From assembly GCA_050014595.1 (NCBI GenBank), contig JBEKDA010000031.1:1-64000 (forward strand): a stretch of 64,000 nucleotides of DNA. The letters are read 5' to 3'. The notes under the pieces were generated by a model. It was not told the DNA's origin and made no database searches. It saw only the letters and a program-made list of their open reading frames with translations. A program made the position numbers and the translations under genes. This DNA comes from PALSA-129 sp050014595. Its GTDB lineage: Bacteria; Acidobacteriota; Terriglobia; Bryobacterales; Bryobacteraceae. Shown piece by piece: positions 9,008 to 17,782 of the stretch (the stretch's first letter is position 1; each line of letters begins with the position of its first letter).

Positions 9008-9340
9008 TTACAGGGTCTTCAGATAGGCGATGAGGTCGTCTTTTTCCTGGTCGCTGAGCATGTCTTTGTAGGCGGGCATACCGCTGCCGCCTTCATCGAT
9101 GCGGGCGCGGACGTTGGCTTCGGTGGGCTTTTTGCCGTTGGAGAGTTTGTCCTTCTTGAAGAGCCCTTTCAGGCCGGGGCCCATTTTCTTTTCGTCGCTA
9201 TCCGGATTGTGGCAGATGGCGCACTGCTCGAAAACCGCCTTGCCCTTCTCGGGGTCGCCTTTGGCGCTCGAGAGCGCGGCCCCCGATCCGGCAGTCAAAG
9301 CCAAACAAAACACGCAGATGTAAAGTCGTTCGTTGCGCAA
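9008..9340 (-). CDS. Class I c-type cytochrome, secreted
   Basis: About 110 residues from a TTG at 9340, chosen because GGGGAG lies nine bases before it and it yields a clean signal peptide (RNERLYICVFCLALTAG). An ATG at 9379 would add 13 polar residues. The haem site is CAICH, and the methionine ligand is likely in GGSGMPAYKDML, the usual position before the final LIAYLKTL helix. It is a small periplasmic electron carrier. No oxidase or dehydrogenase gene adjoins it, so the partner is unknown. Confidence 0.88.
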   Translation of the reverse strand: MRNERLYICVFCLALTAGSGAALSSAKGDPEKGKAVFEQCAICHNPDSDEKKMGPGLKGLFKKDKLSNGKKPTEANVRARIDEGGSGMPAYKDMLSDQEKDDLIAYLKTL

Positions 9341-9388
9341 AACAGTTTTCTCCCCGAGGTCCAGTTTCTCATCATACAATCAACCGGT

Positions 9389-9406
9389 GGCAGGCGAAAG
9401 CGCCTG
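9389..9406. repeat. Second copy of the GGCAGGCG hairpin motif
   Basis: GGCAGGCGAAAGCGCCTG matches the minus-strand reading of the hairpin at 152-171 over 18 bases. It lies in the gap between the cytochrome gene and the membrane protein gene at 9425. It is a short dispersed hairpin, of unknown function. Confidence 0.45.
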
Positions 9407-9424
9407 GCCCACAGCTCCCACAGC

Positions 9425-9904
9425 TTATGCCAGAGCTTTGAGAGAGCGCGGGCGGTCGGCGATGCTGACGACGGCCTTGTCGAAAACGGTCATGTCCTGG
9501 ACCAGGCGGTCGAGGTCGGCGCCATCTTCGAGAGGAATCTCATGCTCGATCCAATCGGAGAGGGGAAGGTTGCGGAAGCACATGCGCTCCTGGAGGACGA
9601 GACACTTGCGGTTGTGCAATAGGAGCTTGTTTTCGCGGGTGTAGTGTCGCTGCTCGACCCTTAATTCCCCCAAAAATCCTTCGAGCGCCTGGCGATGAGC
9701 GCGTTCTTCGGCGGCGCGCACGGCGATTTCGACGGAGTCGCGGACGGCGGTTTTTTCGGCGGAAAGGGCTCCGCGGGTTTCGGCCAACTGTTCGCGCTGT
9801 TGGGCCAGGGCGACTTCCATGCGGGATTGCATGATGAACCAGGCCAGGAGTGCGGACGCAATGGCGACGAAGCCGGGCAGAAATAGCCAGAGCATGGTTT
9901 CCAT
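9425..9904 (-). CDS. Membrane-anchored coiled-coil protein, function unknown
   Basis: The protein has 159 residues. One N-terminal transmembrane segment (about residues 4-24, LWLFLPGFVAIASALLAW) is followed by a charged coiled coil (about 28-75). A compact C-terminal part contains a conserved-looking stretch with C and W residues (LLLHNRKCLVLQERMCF, SDWIEHEIPLE). The layout, one helix plus a cytoplasmic coiled coil, resembles small envelope-associated scaffold proteins. I do not recognise the family. Its stop is 84 bases from the cytochrome start, on the same strand. Confidence 0.7.
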   Translation of the reverse strand: METMLWLFLPGFVAIASALLAWFIMQSRMEVALAQQREQLAETRGALSAEKTAVRDSVEIAVRAAEERAHRQALEGFLGELRVEQRHYTRENKLLLHNRKCLVLQERMCFRNLPLSDWIEHEIPLEDGADLDRLVQDMTVFDKAVVSIADRPRSLKALA

Positions 9905-9970
9905 GACGTTAATGTTATCGGGGAGGGGGGATGAAACGCTAGATATCGAAGGTAAACTGCGACGCGCTGG

Positions 9971-10819
9971 CTATGGTTGAGTGCCATCGATCTTCTGGCC
10001 GGCGACGGTGTAACGAAGGACACCCAAGCGGAAGGAAACAAGGGGGCCCAGGACGGAGCCGAGACGGGCCTGGAGGCCGGCGCCAAAGCCGCGATATTTT
10101 TCGAGGAACAGGGCGCGGCCGAGGAGGAAATCGGCGCGCTCGGCGGACGAGTAGCCCTGGGAGCCGGCGTGGCGGGCGCTGGCGGCGGGGACGAGGAGAA
10201 GCTTCTTGGATGCCTTGTGGATCTGGGCGGCGAGGTCGGCGTCGCTGCCGAATTGGCCGTAACGCTCGTCGATCTGGCGGACGGCGCGGATGAGGCTGAC
10301 GCGCATCATGAGGGCGGCGCCGCGGGGATATTCGACGGGAAACGGGTCGTCGCCGGCTGGTTCGGCGGGGCGCCAGTTGCCATCGGGCGGGAAGTGGCCG
10401 AGCTGGGGGGCGGGCCGGCCTTCGGCATCGACCAGCAGAGGGCAAACGGCGGCGGTCTCGGGATTGGCGTCGAGCACATCGGCGAGGCGGGCGACGGTGG
10501 GGGGCTCGACTTCAGTGTCGTCGTGGAGGAAGAAGACGAAGGCGGCGTCGGCGGCGCGCCAGCCGATATTGAGAGCTTTGGTGAGGCCGAAGTTCTTGGG
10601 CAGCGGGACGAATTGAACGGCGGGGAAAGCGGTATCGAGCTGGGCGCTGCCATCGGAAGAACCGTTATCGACGACGATCACCTGCAGGGTGGGGCGGGCG
10701 CCGGATTGTTCGAGGGAGTCCAGGCAGCGACGCAAGAGCGCGGCGCGGTTGCGCGAGACGACCACCACGGAGACGCGCGGCGGCTGTTTTGCCTGGGGGG
10801 CATTCGGTTGGGGCGTCAA
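9971..10819 (-). CDS. Family 2 glycosyltransferase
   Basis: The protein has 282 residues. It has the GT-A nucleotide-binding start (VSVVVVSRNRAALLRRCLDS), the VVDNGSSDGS motif, the KNFGLTKALNIGWRAA helix and a DxD-like metal site HDDTEV, followed by an acceptor region (PRGAALMMRVSLI, FGSDADLAAQIH). Such enzymes transfer sugars to rhamnan, O-antigen or glycoprotein acceptors at the inner membrane. It is divergent from the Trm112-GT9-MsbA run at 10931-13848, which supports a role in surface polysaccharide or lipid glycosylation. Confidence 0.88.
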   Translation of the reverse strand: MTPQPNAPQAKQPPRVSVVVVSRNRAALLRRCLDSLEQSGARPTLQVIVVDNGSSDGSAQLDTAFPAVQFVPLPKNFGLTKALNIGWRAADAAFVFFLHDDTEVEPPTVARLADVLDANPETAAVCPLLVDAEGRPAPQLGHFPPDGNWRPAEPAGDDPFPVEYPRGAALMMRVSLIRAVRQIDERYGQFGSDADLAAQIHKASKKLLLVPAASARHAGSQGYSSAERADFLLGRALFLEKYRGFGAGLQARLGSVLGPLVSFRLGVLRYTVAGQKIDGTQP

Positions 10820-10930
10820 GCCAATAGAATAGCGCGGGGCGTGCGGGGCGGCGGGTTAGCCGGCGCGGCGGGCAGTGAAGGGCGACCAGGGAGTCTGCCC
10901 CGCCAATGCTGTTAAACTGGATCATTCACT

Positions 10931-11101
10931 ATGGCTATCAGCAAAGATTTGCTGGAAATTCTCGTGTGCCCCGTCTGCAAGGCTGTGGTAGAACTCAAGA
11001 GCGACCAGAGTGGCTTGAAATGCGTCGAGTGCCACCGTGTCTACCCGGTTCGCGACGACATTCCGGTGATGCTGGTCGACGAGGCCAAGATCGAAGAATA
11101 G
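10931..11101 (+). CDS. Trm112-family zinc-ribbon protein
   Basis: A short gene of 56 residues with two CxxC pairs (CPVCKAV near residue 13 and CVEC near residue 32), then the family ending YPVRDDIPVMLVDEA. In bacteria these YcaR-like proteins often sit near lipid A and glycosyltransferase genes; the eukaryotic relative activates methyltransferases. It starts the run with the GT9 gene, six bases ahead of that gene's GTG. The zinc ribbon is plain; the partner is unknown. Confidence 0.85.
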   Translation: MAISKDLLEILVCPVCKAVVELKSDQSGLKCVECHRVYPVRDDIPVMLVDEAKIEE

Positions 11102-11107
11102 GGCATC

Positions 11108-12022
11108 GTGGGAAGTATCCTGGAATGTTTGCCGCGGGGCGGCCGGGTGGCGATTATCCGGCTCCGGTCGCTGGGCGACTGCGTGCTCACGACACCCGCG
11201 CTCGACATTCTCAAAAGGGCCAGGCCCGACCTGCGCGTGGCGGTGGCGGTGGAGGACCGGTTCCGCGCGATCTTCGAAGGCAACCCCGACGTGGATGAGA
11301 TGCTGGCCGCGGAGTGGGGAGCGGTGCGCGGATGGCGGCCCGGGCTGTGCCTGAACCTGCACGGCGGAACGCGCAGCGCGCGAATGACGGCGCTTTCGGG
11401 CGCGAAGTTCCGGGCGGGATTCGGACACTTCCGGAATCAATGGGTGTACAACGCGCGGATTCCGAGGGCGCAGGAGATCCTGGGCGTGGAGCGGACGGTC
11501 CATACGGCGGAACATTTGGCCAGCGCGATGTTTTGGCTGGGAGCGGAGCGGGTGGAGATCCCGAGGGCGAAGCTGGTGGTGGAAGGGCCGCGAATGGGGC
11601 CGCCCCAGCAGTTTGCGGTGATCCATGCGGTGGCGGCGACGCCGGAGAAAACCTGGCGGGCGGATGGATTCCTGGCGGTGGCGGAATATCTGCGGCGGTC
11701 CGGCCTCGAGCCGGTGTTTATTGGGGCTGCGAGCGACAACCTGGAGGCGTTTCGGGAGTATCGAAGGGTGCACGGGGCGTCCCTGGCGGAGATCAAGAAG
11801 CTGCTCAGCGGCGCGTCTTTATTCATCGGCAACGATTCCGGACCGGCGCACATGGCGGCGGCGTTTGGCGTGCCGGTGGTCGAGATCTTCGGGACGTCGG
11901 ACGCGGCCGTCTGGGGGCCGTGGCGCACGGCCGCGGAAGTGGTGACGGCGCCGGGGGGCGTGTCGGGCGTGGAGCCGGCGCAGGTTCTGGAAGCGCTGGG
12001 GCGGCTGGGAGTGCGCGCATGA
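11108..12022 (+). CDS. Family 9 glycosyltransferase (heptosyltransferase-like)
   Basis: The protein has 304 residues from a GTG start. The N-terminal Rossmann-like half contains RVAIIRLRSLGDCVLTTPAL, the standard ADP-heptose:LPS heptosyltransferase opening. The C-terminal half has the acceptor/donor block IGNDSGPAHMAAAFGVPVVEIFG, with the expected DSGPxH. It probably transfers heptose or a related sugar to a lipopolysaccharide core at the inner membrane. It overlaps the next gene by four bases, so translation is probably coupled to the exporter. Confidence 0.88.
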   Translation: MGSILECLPRGGRVAIIRLRSLGDCVLTTPALDILKRARPDLRVAVAVEDRFRAIFEGNPDVDEMLAAEWGAVRGWRPGLCLNLHGGTRSARMTALSGAKFRAGFGHFRNQWVYNARIPRAQEILGVERTVHTAEHLASAMFWLGAERVEIPRAKLVVEGPRMGPPQQFAVIHAVAATPEKTWRADGFLAVAEYLRRSGLEPVFIGAASDNLEAFREYRRVHGASLAEIKKLLSGASLFIGNDSGPAHMAAAFGVPVVEIFGTSDAAVWGPWRTAAEVVTAPGGVSGVEPAQVLEALGRLGVRA

Positions 12023-13848
12023 AGCAAGTCACGCGTCTGCTCTCCTACGGGCGCCGCTACTGGGCGCGTTTGTCGGCCTCGGTGATCCTGATGGCCATAG
12101 CGGGCGCGGCGAACGCCGCCATGCTGCTGCTGATCAAACAGGTTTTCGACCGGGTGCTGGTGACGCAGTCTAAGGCCGGTCCGATTCCGCTGCTGCCGAG
12201 GCCGATCTTCGGCTTGCAGATCGATTTGGCCCGGATCATCCCGCTGGAGCACCGCGGCATTCTGGCGATCGTGGCGGTGGCGATCGTGGCGGTCTTCTTT
12301 ATCAAAGGTGTCTGCGATTACATCGGCAACTACCTGGTGAGCTCTGCCGGATACTCGTCGGTCACCGACCTGCGCAACGCGGTGTTTGACAAGGTGCTGA
12401 AGCAAGGCGCGGAGTTTTTTGAGGCCCATTCGACCGGGCAGTTGATGTCGTCGATCATGAACGACGTGGATAAGGTGCAGGTGGCTACGTCGCAGATTCT
12501 GGCGGATTTATTGCGGCAATCGTTCGCGGCGCTGGCGGCGATCTTCGTGCTGGTGAGCATCGATCCGCAACTGACGCTGATCAGCCTGGTGGTGCTGCCG
12601 GCGGTGATGCTGCCGACCACGCGCATCGGGCGGCGCATCCGGCGTACCAGCCGGAACACACAAGAGCGGCAGGCGGAGTTGAACCAGATTCTGCAAGAGA
12701 CGCTGAGCGGCCACATGGTGGTGAAAGCGTTTGGGGCGGAGGGATACGAATCGGGCCGCTTCCGCGCGGCGGCGCGGCGGCTGCTCAAGACCAACGTGCG
12801 GTACGTGTTGCAACAGGGGCTTTCGGCCCCCATGATCGACATGCTGGCGGCGGCGACCATCGTGGGATTGCTCTACTACGCGAAGGTGCAGGTGAAGGGA
12901 GGCGCGCTGACGGCGGGCGATTTTTCCACATTCATCATTGCGCTGATTGTGCTCTTGGAGCCGGTGAAGCGCCTGGTGGGAATCCACAATATTTTCCAGC
13001 AGGCCAGGGGAGCGTCGGTCAAGATCTTCGAGTATCTGGATCGCGCGGAAGATGTGGTGGAGAAGCCGGGAGCAGCGCGGCTGGCGGGCTTCGCGAACGG
13101 CGTGCGGTTTGAGAACGTCTCTTTCCATTATCCGGCTGTGCCCAACGGGTTCCGGATTAGCGGGCTGGATTTGGAAGTGAGGGCTGGGGAAGTGGTGGCG
13201 CTGGTGGGCGCGAGCGGCGGAGGCAAGACGACCGTGGCGAACCTGCTGCCGCGGTTCTACGATGTGACCGGCGGCGCGGTGAAGATCGACGGCCAGGACG
13301 TGCGCGATGTGGAGTTGGCATCGCTGCGGAAGATGATCGGAATTGTGGCGCAGGATACCTTCCTGTTCAACGACACGGCGGCGCGGAACATTGCGTATGG
13401 GCGGCCGGAGACATCCGCGGCGGAGATCCAACGGGCGGCGGAAACGGCTTTGGCGCACGAGTTCATCATGCGGCTGCCGGAGGGGTACGACTCGGTGATC
13501 GGCGACCGGGGCGCCAAGCTGAGCGGCGGGCAGCGGCAGCGGATCGCGATCGCGCGGGCGCTGCTGAAGAACGCTCCGATCCTGATTTTGGACGAGGCGA
13601 CGTCTCACCTGGATACGGAATCGGAGATGCTGGTGCAGAAAGCGCTGGCGAACCTGATGGAACACCGGACGGTGATTGTGATCGCGCACCGGCTGTCGAC
13701 GATCCGCCGGGCGAACAAGATTGTCGTGCTGGAGAAGGGGCGTATTTCGGAGACGGGCACTCACGAAGAGCTGATCAACCAGGGAGGGATCTATCAGAGG
13801 CTCCACGAGCTGCAGTTCGAGGATGCCGGAACGGTGGTGGACTTGTGA
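12019..13848 (+). CDS. MsbA-like ABC exporter (fused permease and ATPase)
   Basis: The protein has 609 residues. I start it at the ATG at 12019 (MKQVTRLLSYGRR), inside an ATGA overlap with the GT9 stop; the open frame upstream is only a shadow of GT9. Six transmembrane helices lie in residues 1-330. The nucleotide-binding domain has Walker A GASGGGKTT (about 397-405), Q-loop VAQDTFLFND, signature LSGGQRQR (about 501) and Walker B ILILDEATS (about 521). Homodimers of this type flip lipid A-core or similar lipids across the inner membrane. The neighbouring GT9 gene supports that substrate class. Confidence 0.9.
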   Translation: MKQVTRLLSYGRRYWARLSASVILMAIAGAANAAMLLLIKQVFDRVLVTQSKAGPIPLLPRPIFGLQIDLARIIPLEHRGILAIVAVAIVAVFFIKGVCDYIGNYLVSSAGYSSVTDLRNAVFDKVLKQGAEFFEAHSTGQLMSSIMNDVDKVQVATSQILADLLRQSFAALAAIFVLVSIDPQLTLISLVVLPAVMLPTTRIGRRIRRTSRNTQERQAELNQILQETLSGHMVVKAFGAEGYESGRFRAAARRLLKTNVRYVLQQGLSAPMIDMLAAATIVGLLYYAKVQVKGGALTAGDFSTFIIALIVLLEPVKRLVGIHNIFQQARGASVKIFEYLDRAEDVVEKPGAARLAGFANGVRFENVSFHYPAVPNGFRISGLDLEVRAGEVVALVGASGGGKTTVANLLPRFYDVTGGAVKIDGQDVRDVELASLRKMIGIVAQDTFLFNDTAARNIAYGRPETSAAEIQRAAETALAHEFIMRLPEGYDSVIGDRGAKLSGGQRQRIAIARALLKNAPILILDEATSHLDTESEMLVQKALANLMEHRTVIVIAHRLSTIRRANKIVVLEKGRISETGTHEELINQGGIYQRLHELQFEDAGTVVDL

Positions 13849-14741
13849 GTCTGCGCAGCATGACGGGTTTTGCCCGCGTCCGCAAAACCTTGGCGGAAGG
13901 CGAGATTGTGGTGAGCTTGAAGAGCGTGAACCATCGCGGCCTGGATCTGCACTTTCACATGCCGGCGGAACTGGATGCGATCGAGAACGACGTGCGGGGC
14001 GCGATCAAGAGCGGGGTGGTGCGCGGCCACGTCCAGATCTACGTCTTGCTGACGCGCAGGGCCGGGGAGGCGGCGGGTTGGAACCGGCCGCTGCTGGATC
14101 TTTATATGACGGCCTTTCGCGAAGCGGCGAAGGTTCACGAGATCGACGGGCAGAGGCCCGATTTGAATGCGGCGATGGGCATCCCGGGCATGTTGGGCGC
14201 GGGGGGAGAGGCCGAGGAAGTTGGGGAAGAAGTAGTCAAGGCGGTTCTGGAGGCCACGGCGGAAGCGGTGGCGGCGCTGAATGTCTGCCGCGAGCGCGAA
14301 GGAGCGTTGACGGGGGCGGAGATGCGGCAGCGATGCCAAACCATCCGGGGCCTGGTGAGCCGCATGGACGAGATTCGCGGCGGGGCAGTGGCGGCGTTTC
14401 AAAAGCGGTTGCGGGAAAAGCTGGCCGATTTGCTGCATGGCGCGGCCATTGAGCCGCAGCGGCTGGCGCAGGAGGCGGCGGTGCTGGCGGATCGCAGCGA
14501 CATCGCCGAGGAATTGATGCGGCTGGGGACGCATGCCGGGCAACTGGAGGCGATGCTCGAGGGCGGCGGCGAAGTGGGGAAGCGGCTCGATTTCCTGTTG
14601 CAGGAGATGAATCGGGAAGCCAATACGGTGCTATCGAAGACCGGCGGGCTCGGCGATTTGGGGCTGACGATGACGGATCTGGCGCTGGAGGCGAAGTCGG
14701 AGATCGATAAGATTCGGGAGCAGTCGTTGAACTTGGAATAG
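13845..14741 (+). CDS. YicC/YloC-family endoribonuclease-like protein
   Basis: The protein has 298 residues from a GTG in a GTGA overlap with the ABC exporter stop. The N-terminal YicC domain begins with the classic RSMTGFARV and continues with SVNHRGLDLHFHMP. The C-terminal DUF1732 domain contains DRSDIAEELMRLGTHAGQ and ends with the near-invariant LLQEMNREANTVLSK, SEIDKIREQSLNLE. Members act in RNA turnover in E. coli and B. subtilis. It is the usual gene before gmk-rpoZ-coaBC in many bacteria, which fits here. Confidence 0.93.
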   Translation: MSLRSMTGFARVRKTLAEGEIVVSLKSVNHRGLDLHFHMPAELDAIENDVRGAIKSGVVRGHVQIYVLLTRRAGEAAGWNRPLLDLYMTAFREAAKVHEIDGQRPDLNAAMGIPGMLGAGGEAEEVGEEVVKAVLEATAEAVAALNVCREREGALTGAEMRQRCQTIRGLVSRMDEIRGGAVAAFQKRLREKLADLLHGAAIEPQRLAQEAAVLADRSDIAEELMRLGTHAGQLEAMLEGGGEVGKRLDFLLQEMNREANTVLSKTGGLGDLGLTMTDLALEAKSEIDKIREQSLNLE

Positions 14742-14744
14742 AAA

Positions 14745-14779
14745 CAAGGGCTTCCGCCCTTGAAATCCCTTCGGGATTT
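14745..14779 (+). repeat. Two adjacent short hairpins between yicC-like gene and gmk
   Basis: CAAGGGC-TTCC-GCCCTTG (14745-14762) is directly followed by AAATCCC-TTC-GGGATTT (14763-14779), each a perfect 7-bp stem. Right after them, GTCAGAAGTCAGGAGTCAGA is a short direct-repeat run leading to the gmk start at 14829. No T tract follows, so this may attenuate or stabilise the message and need not terminate it. Confidence 0.5.
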
Positions 14780-14828
14780 GGAAGGCAGGAGTCAGAAGTC
14801 AGGAGTCAGAAGTGCCGACAAAGAATCT

Positions 14829-15437
14829 ATGACAACGGTCTTTATTATTTCGGCGCCGTCGGGATCGGGGAAATCCACCCTGGTTTCCCGGTTGCTGGCG
14901 GGGGTTCCGGGGTTGCTGTTTTCGGTTTCGTACACCACGCGCGCCGTGCGCGGGCACGAGGTGGACGGCGAGAGCTACCGGTTTGTGCGCCGCGAGGATT
15001 TCGAGAGAATGATCGCGGGAGACGAGTTTCTGGAATGGGCTCAGGTGTTTGGGAACTATTACGGGACGCATCGGGGGATTCTGGAGCAGGCGCAGGCGAC
15101 GGGCAAGGACCTGGTACTCGACATCGACGTGCAAGGTGCGAGACAATTGAAGAGCCGGATTTCCGACGCCGTAACCGTTTTTATCCTTCCGCCCTCGCGG
15201 CAAATCTTAGAGGAAAGGCTACGCGCGCGCGGCGAGGATCCGGACGAAGTGATTGAGCGGCGGCTCAGGGAAGCGGCCGGAGAAATCCGCAAGTATAACG
15301 ATTACGATTATGTTTTGATCAACCGGGACCTGGCGGAGTCCGACGCCGTTTTGAGCGCGATTGTGCGCGGCGAGCGGGTACGGCGATCCAGGATCGAAGA
15401 TCAGATCCGGCCCATTCTAGAGACATTTCAAGTTTGA
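14829..15437 (+). CDS. gmk: Guanylate kinase
   Basis: The protein has 202 residues from ATG 14829; the open frame reaches back to 14760 but the family begins at MTTVFIISAPSGSGKST. It converts GMP and ATP to GDP and ADP. The P-loop is APSGSGKS (residues 9-16). GMP-binding residues lie in FSVSYTTRAVRGHEVDGESY, the LVLDIDVQGARQLK strand is intact, and the lid region RARGEDPDEVIERRL is present. It is 15 bases before rpoZ, in the common gmk-rpoZ-coaBC order. Confidence 0.96.
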   Translation: MTTVFIISAPSGSGKSTLVSRLLAGVPGLLFSVSYTTRAVRGHEVDGESYRFVRREDFERMIAGDEFLEWAQVFGNYYGTHRGILEQAQATGKDLVLDIDVQGARQLKSRISDAVTVFILPPSRQILEERLRARGEDPDEVIERRLREAAGEIRKYNDYDYVLINRDLAESDAVLSAIVRGERVRRSRIEDQIRPILETFQV

Positions 15438-15452
15438 AGAGGTATCGAGCAC

Positions 15453-15701
15453 ATGGCTGACAAGGCTCCACGCAACAACGCGCACTGCACGCTTCCGGAC
15501 GATCCGGAGCAGAGCACGTATCGGTTTATCATCGTATCGGCGAAGCGCGCCCGGCAATTGCAGGGCGGAGCGCGGCCGGTGCTGCCCACATCCTCCAAGA
15601 AGCCCACGGTGATCGCCATGGAGGAAGTACGGCGCGGCCTGGTGAAATACAGCCTGACGGGACAGGCGCCGGAACCGATGCCGGTAGAGCCGGTGGAATA
15701 A
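15453..15701 (+). CDS. rpoZ: RNA polymerase omega subunit
   Basis: The protein has 82 residues. Its core matches the omega fold: YRFIIVSAKRARQLQGGA, then a short loop and KPTVIAMEEVRRGLVKYSL. Omega helps assemble and stabilise the beta-prime subunit of RNA polymerase. The sequence before residue 20 is longer than in many short omegas. Position between gmk and coaBC strongly supports the call. Confidence 0.9.
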   Translation: MADKAPRNNAHCTLPDDPEQSTYRFIIVSAKRARQLQGGARPVLPTSSKKPTVIAMEEVRRGLVKYSLTGQAPEPMPVEPVE

Positions 15702-15771
15702 CAAGCAGGCGGGTGGAGGGACCCGCGCGGACCCGGGGGTCGCGCCTTTGGGCCACCCAGGGGAATTCAGC

Positions 15772-16971
15772 ATGAAGATCATTCTCGGCGTCGGAGGCGG
15801 GATCGCGGCTTACAAATCCGCGGAACTGGCGCGAATGTTGATGCAGCAGGGGCACGAGGTGCAGGCGGTGATGACCGCGGCGGCCGAGGAATTCGTACGG
15901 CCCCTCACGTTTGCCGCCCTGACGGGGCGCAAGGTGCTGACCAACCTCTTCGCCATCGAGAGCGCCATCGAACACATTTCGGTAGCACAGGAGCACGAGC
16001 TGCTGGCGATCGCGCCGGCCACGGCGGACCTGATCGCGAAAATGGCGCACGGGCTGGCGGACGATTTTCTGACCACGCTGTGCCTGGCGTTTACCGGGCC
16101 GGTAGTGGTGGCCCCGGCGATGAACGTCAACATGTGGCAACACGCGGCGATGCAAGCCAACCTGGAGACGCTGCGCAGGCGCGGCTACCGGATAGCGGAA
16201 CCGGGCAGCGGTTACCTGGCGTGCGGGATGACGGGGCCGGGGCGGCTGGCGGAGCCGGAAGAGATTATCGCGGCGATCGAGAGTGAAGCGCGCAAGCGGC
16301 ACGATCTGGAAGGCGAGACGGTGCTGATTACGGCGGGCCCGACGCAAGAGCCGCTGGACCCGGTGCGCTACCTGACGAACCGGTCAAGCGGGAAGATGGG
16401 CTACGCGCTGGCGGAAGCGGCAGTGGCGCGCGGCGCGAAGGTGGTTCTGATTTCGGGGCCGGTACACCTGGCGCCTCCGCGAGGCGTGGAAGTGATTCCG
16501 GTGCGGACGGCGGTGGAGATGCGGGCCAAGGTGATGGAGCACCTGGGGCCGGCACATATCGTGATCAAATCGGCGGCGGTGGCGGATTTTCACCTGAGCA
16601 AAGTGCCGGAGCAGAAGGTGAAGAAAACGGCGGCGCGGATTTCGCTGGAACTGGATCCGACGCCGGATATTCTGGCGGAACTGGGGCGCAAGAAGGACGA
16701 CCGGCTGCTGATCGGGTTCGCGGCGGAGACCCAGAACCTGGTGCAGGAAGCGCGGAGGAAGCTGGAATCGAAAAACTGCGACATGGTGGTGGGGAACCTG
16801 GTGGGCGGGGCCGATGTGGGGTTCGAGTCCGACCAGAATGAAGTGATCCTAGTGCTGCGCACGGGCGAGACGATCCCGCTCGAGCGCGCTTCCAAACGGG
16901 AAATCGCCGACCGGATTTTCGACCAGGTGTTGAAACTCCGGCTGGCGCTCCATGCCGCCAATGAACGCTGA
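15772..16971 (+). CDS. coaBC: Bifunctional phosphopantothenoylcysteine decarboxylase/synthase
   Basis: The protein has 399 residues. I start it at ATG 15772 (MKIILGVGGGIAAYKS); the earlier ATG at 15748 adds eight unconserved residues. The CoaC flavoprotein half (1-180) has GGIAAYKSAELARML, the substrate motif PAMNVNMW (about 115) and the catalytic-Cys loop CGMTGPGRL. The CoaB half (from about 180) has TAGPTQEPLDPVRYLTNRSSG and IKSAAVADF, with GFAAET near the end. It carries out two consecutive steps of coenzyme A synthesis from 4'-phosphopantothenate. It overlaps the next gene. Confidence 0.95.
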   Translation: MKIILGVGGGIAAYKSAELARMLMQQGHEVQAVMTAAAEEFVRPLTFAALTGRKVLTNLFAIESAIEHISVAQEHELLAIAPATADLIAKMAHGLADDFLTTLCLAFTGPVVVAPAMNVNMWQHAAMQANLETLRRRGYRIAEPGSGYLACGMTGPGRLAEPEEIIAAIESEARKRHDLEGETVLITAGPTQEPLDPVRYLTNRSSGKMGYALAEAAVARGAKVVLISGPVHLAPPRGVEVIPVRTAVEMRAKVMEHLGPAHIVIKSAAVADFHLSKVPEQKVKKTAARISLELDPTPDILAELGRKKDDRLLIGFAAETQNLVQEARRKLESKNCDMVVGNLVGGADVGFESDQNEVILVLRTGETIPLERASKREIADRIFDQVLKLRLALHAANER

Positions 16972-17722
16972 GCTGCTGCGACAGTACCTGGAATTCTACC
17001 GGGACCTGGGAATCCAAACTTTGTACAGGCAGAATGCGCCCGCCGGGGAACCGCTCGCTGACGCTCGCGGCTCGGATCAGAGCCGCGACCGTGAGGGAGC
17101 GGGGGGGGGAACGCTCGCTAACGCTCGCGGCTCGGACATGGCGCCGGCGGGCGATACGCTGATCGCGATCCAGAACGACATCGGGGACTGCCAGCGGTGC
17201 CGGCTGCACGAAGGGCGCCACAAGATCGTCTTCGGAGTGGGCAGCGAACGCGCGCCGCTGGTGTTTGTGGGGGAAGGACCGGGCGCGGACGAAGACGCGC
17301 AAGGGATTCCGTTTGTGGGGCGGGCGGGGCAACTGCTGACGCAGATGATCGAGGGCACGGCCAAAAAAGAGGGGATTGCGCTGACCCGCGAAGATGTTTA
17401 CATCTGCAACATGGTGAAGTGCCGGCCGCCCGGCAACCGCACTCCGGAACCGGACGAGATGGAGATCTGCGGGCAGTTTCTATGCCGCCAACTGATGACG
17501 ATACGGCCGAAGGCGATTTGCGCGCTGGGGGGCACGGCGGCGCGGGCGGTGACGGGCCACAAGGAAGGCGTTACGAAGCTGCGGGGCAAGTGGTTCCAGT
17601 GGCGCGATATTCCGGTGATGGTGACCTACCATCCTTCCTATCTGCTGCGGCCGTACAACCAGGACGCGAAGCGCGAAGCGTGGGAAGACCTCAAGAAAGT
17701 TCTGCACTTCGTGTACGACTGA
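16961..17722 (+). CDS. Type-4 (Fe-S) uracil-DNA glycosylase with a repeat-derived insertion
   Basis: About 253 residues; ATG 16961 or 16952 both overlap the coaBC stop. Family-4 features are complete: a CxxC pair in GDCQRCRLHEGRHK, GEGPGADEDAQGIPFVGRAG (uracil pocket and motif A), VKCRPPGNRTPEPDE, further cysteines in CGQFLC, and motif B TYHPSYLLR. It removes uracil from DNA and carries a 4Fe-4S cluster. About 30 residues between the N-terminal segment and the core (DARGSD, SRDREGA, NARGSD) come from a palindromic genomic repeat at 17051-17139 that preserves the frame. Confidence 0.92.
   Translation: MNAELLRQYLEFYRDLGIQTLYRQNAPAGEPLADARGSDQSRDREGAGGGTLANARGSDMAPAGDTLIAIQNDIGDCQRCRLHEGRHKIVFGVGSERAPLVFVGEGPGADEDAQGIPFVGRAGQLLTQMIEGTAKKEGIALTREDVYICNMVKCRPPGNRTPEPDEMEICGQFLCRQLMTIRPKAICALGGTAARAVTGHKEGVTKLRGKWFQWRDIPVMVTYHPSYLLRPYNQDAKREAWEDLKKVLHFVYD
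17051..17139. repeat. Palindromic dispersed repeat, copy 2, inside a coding region
   Basis: Left arm CCGCTCGCTGACGCTCGCGG begins at 17051; the inverted arm AGAGCCGCGACCGTGAGGGA runs from 17080 and a further left-arm copy runs from 17111. The inverted arm matches the intergenic element at 687-738. The insertion keeps the uracil-DNA glycosylase frame and contributes a low-complexity stretch with two near-identical heptads (ADARGSD, ANARGSD). Confidence 0.8.
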
Positions 17723-17782
17723 GCAGCCACCAGCTCAGATGATATCCGATAACGTGATAAACTACGCTTTCGCCCTTACAGA

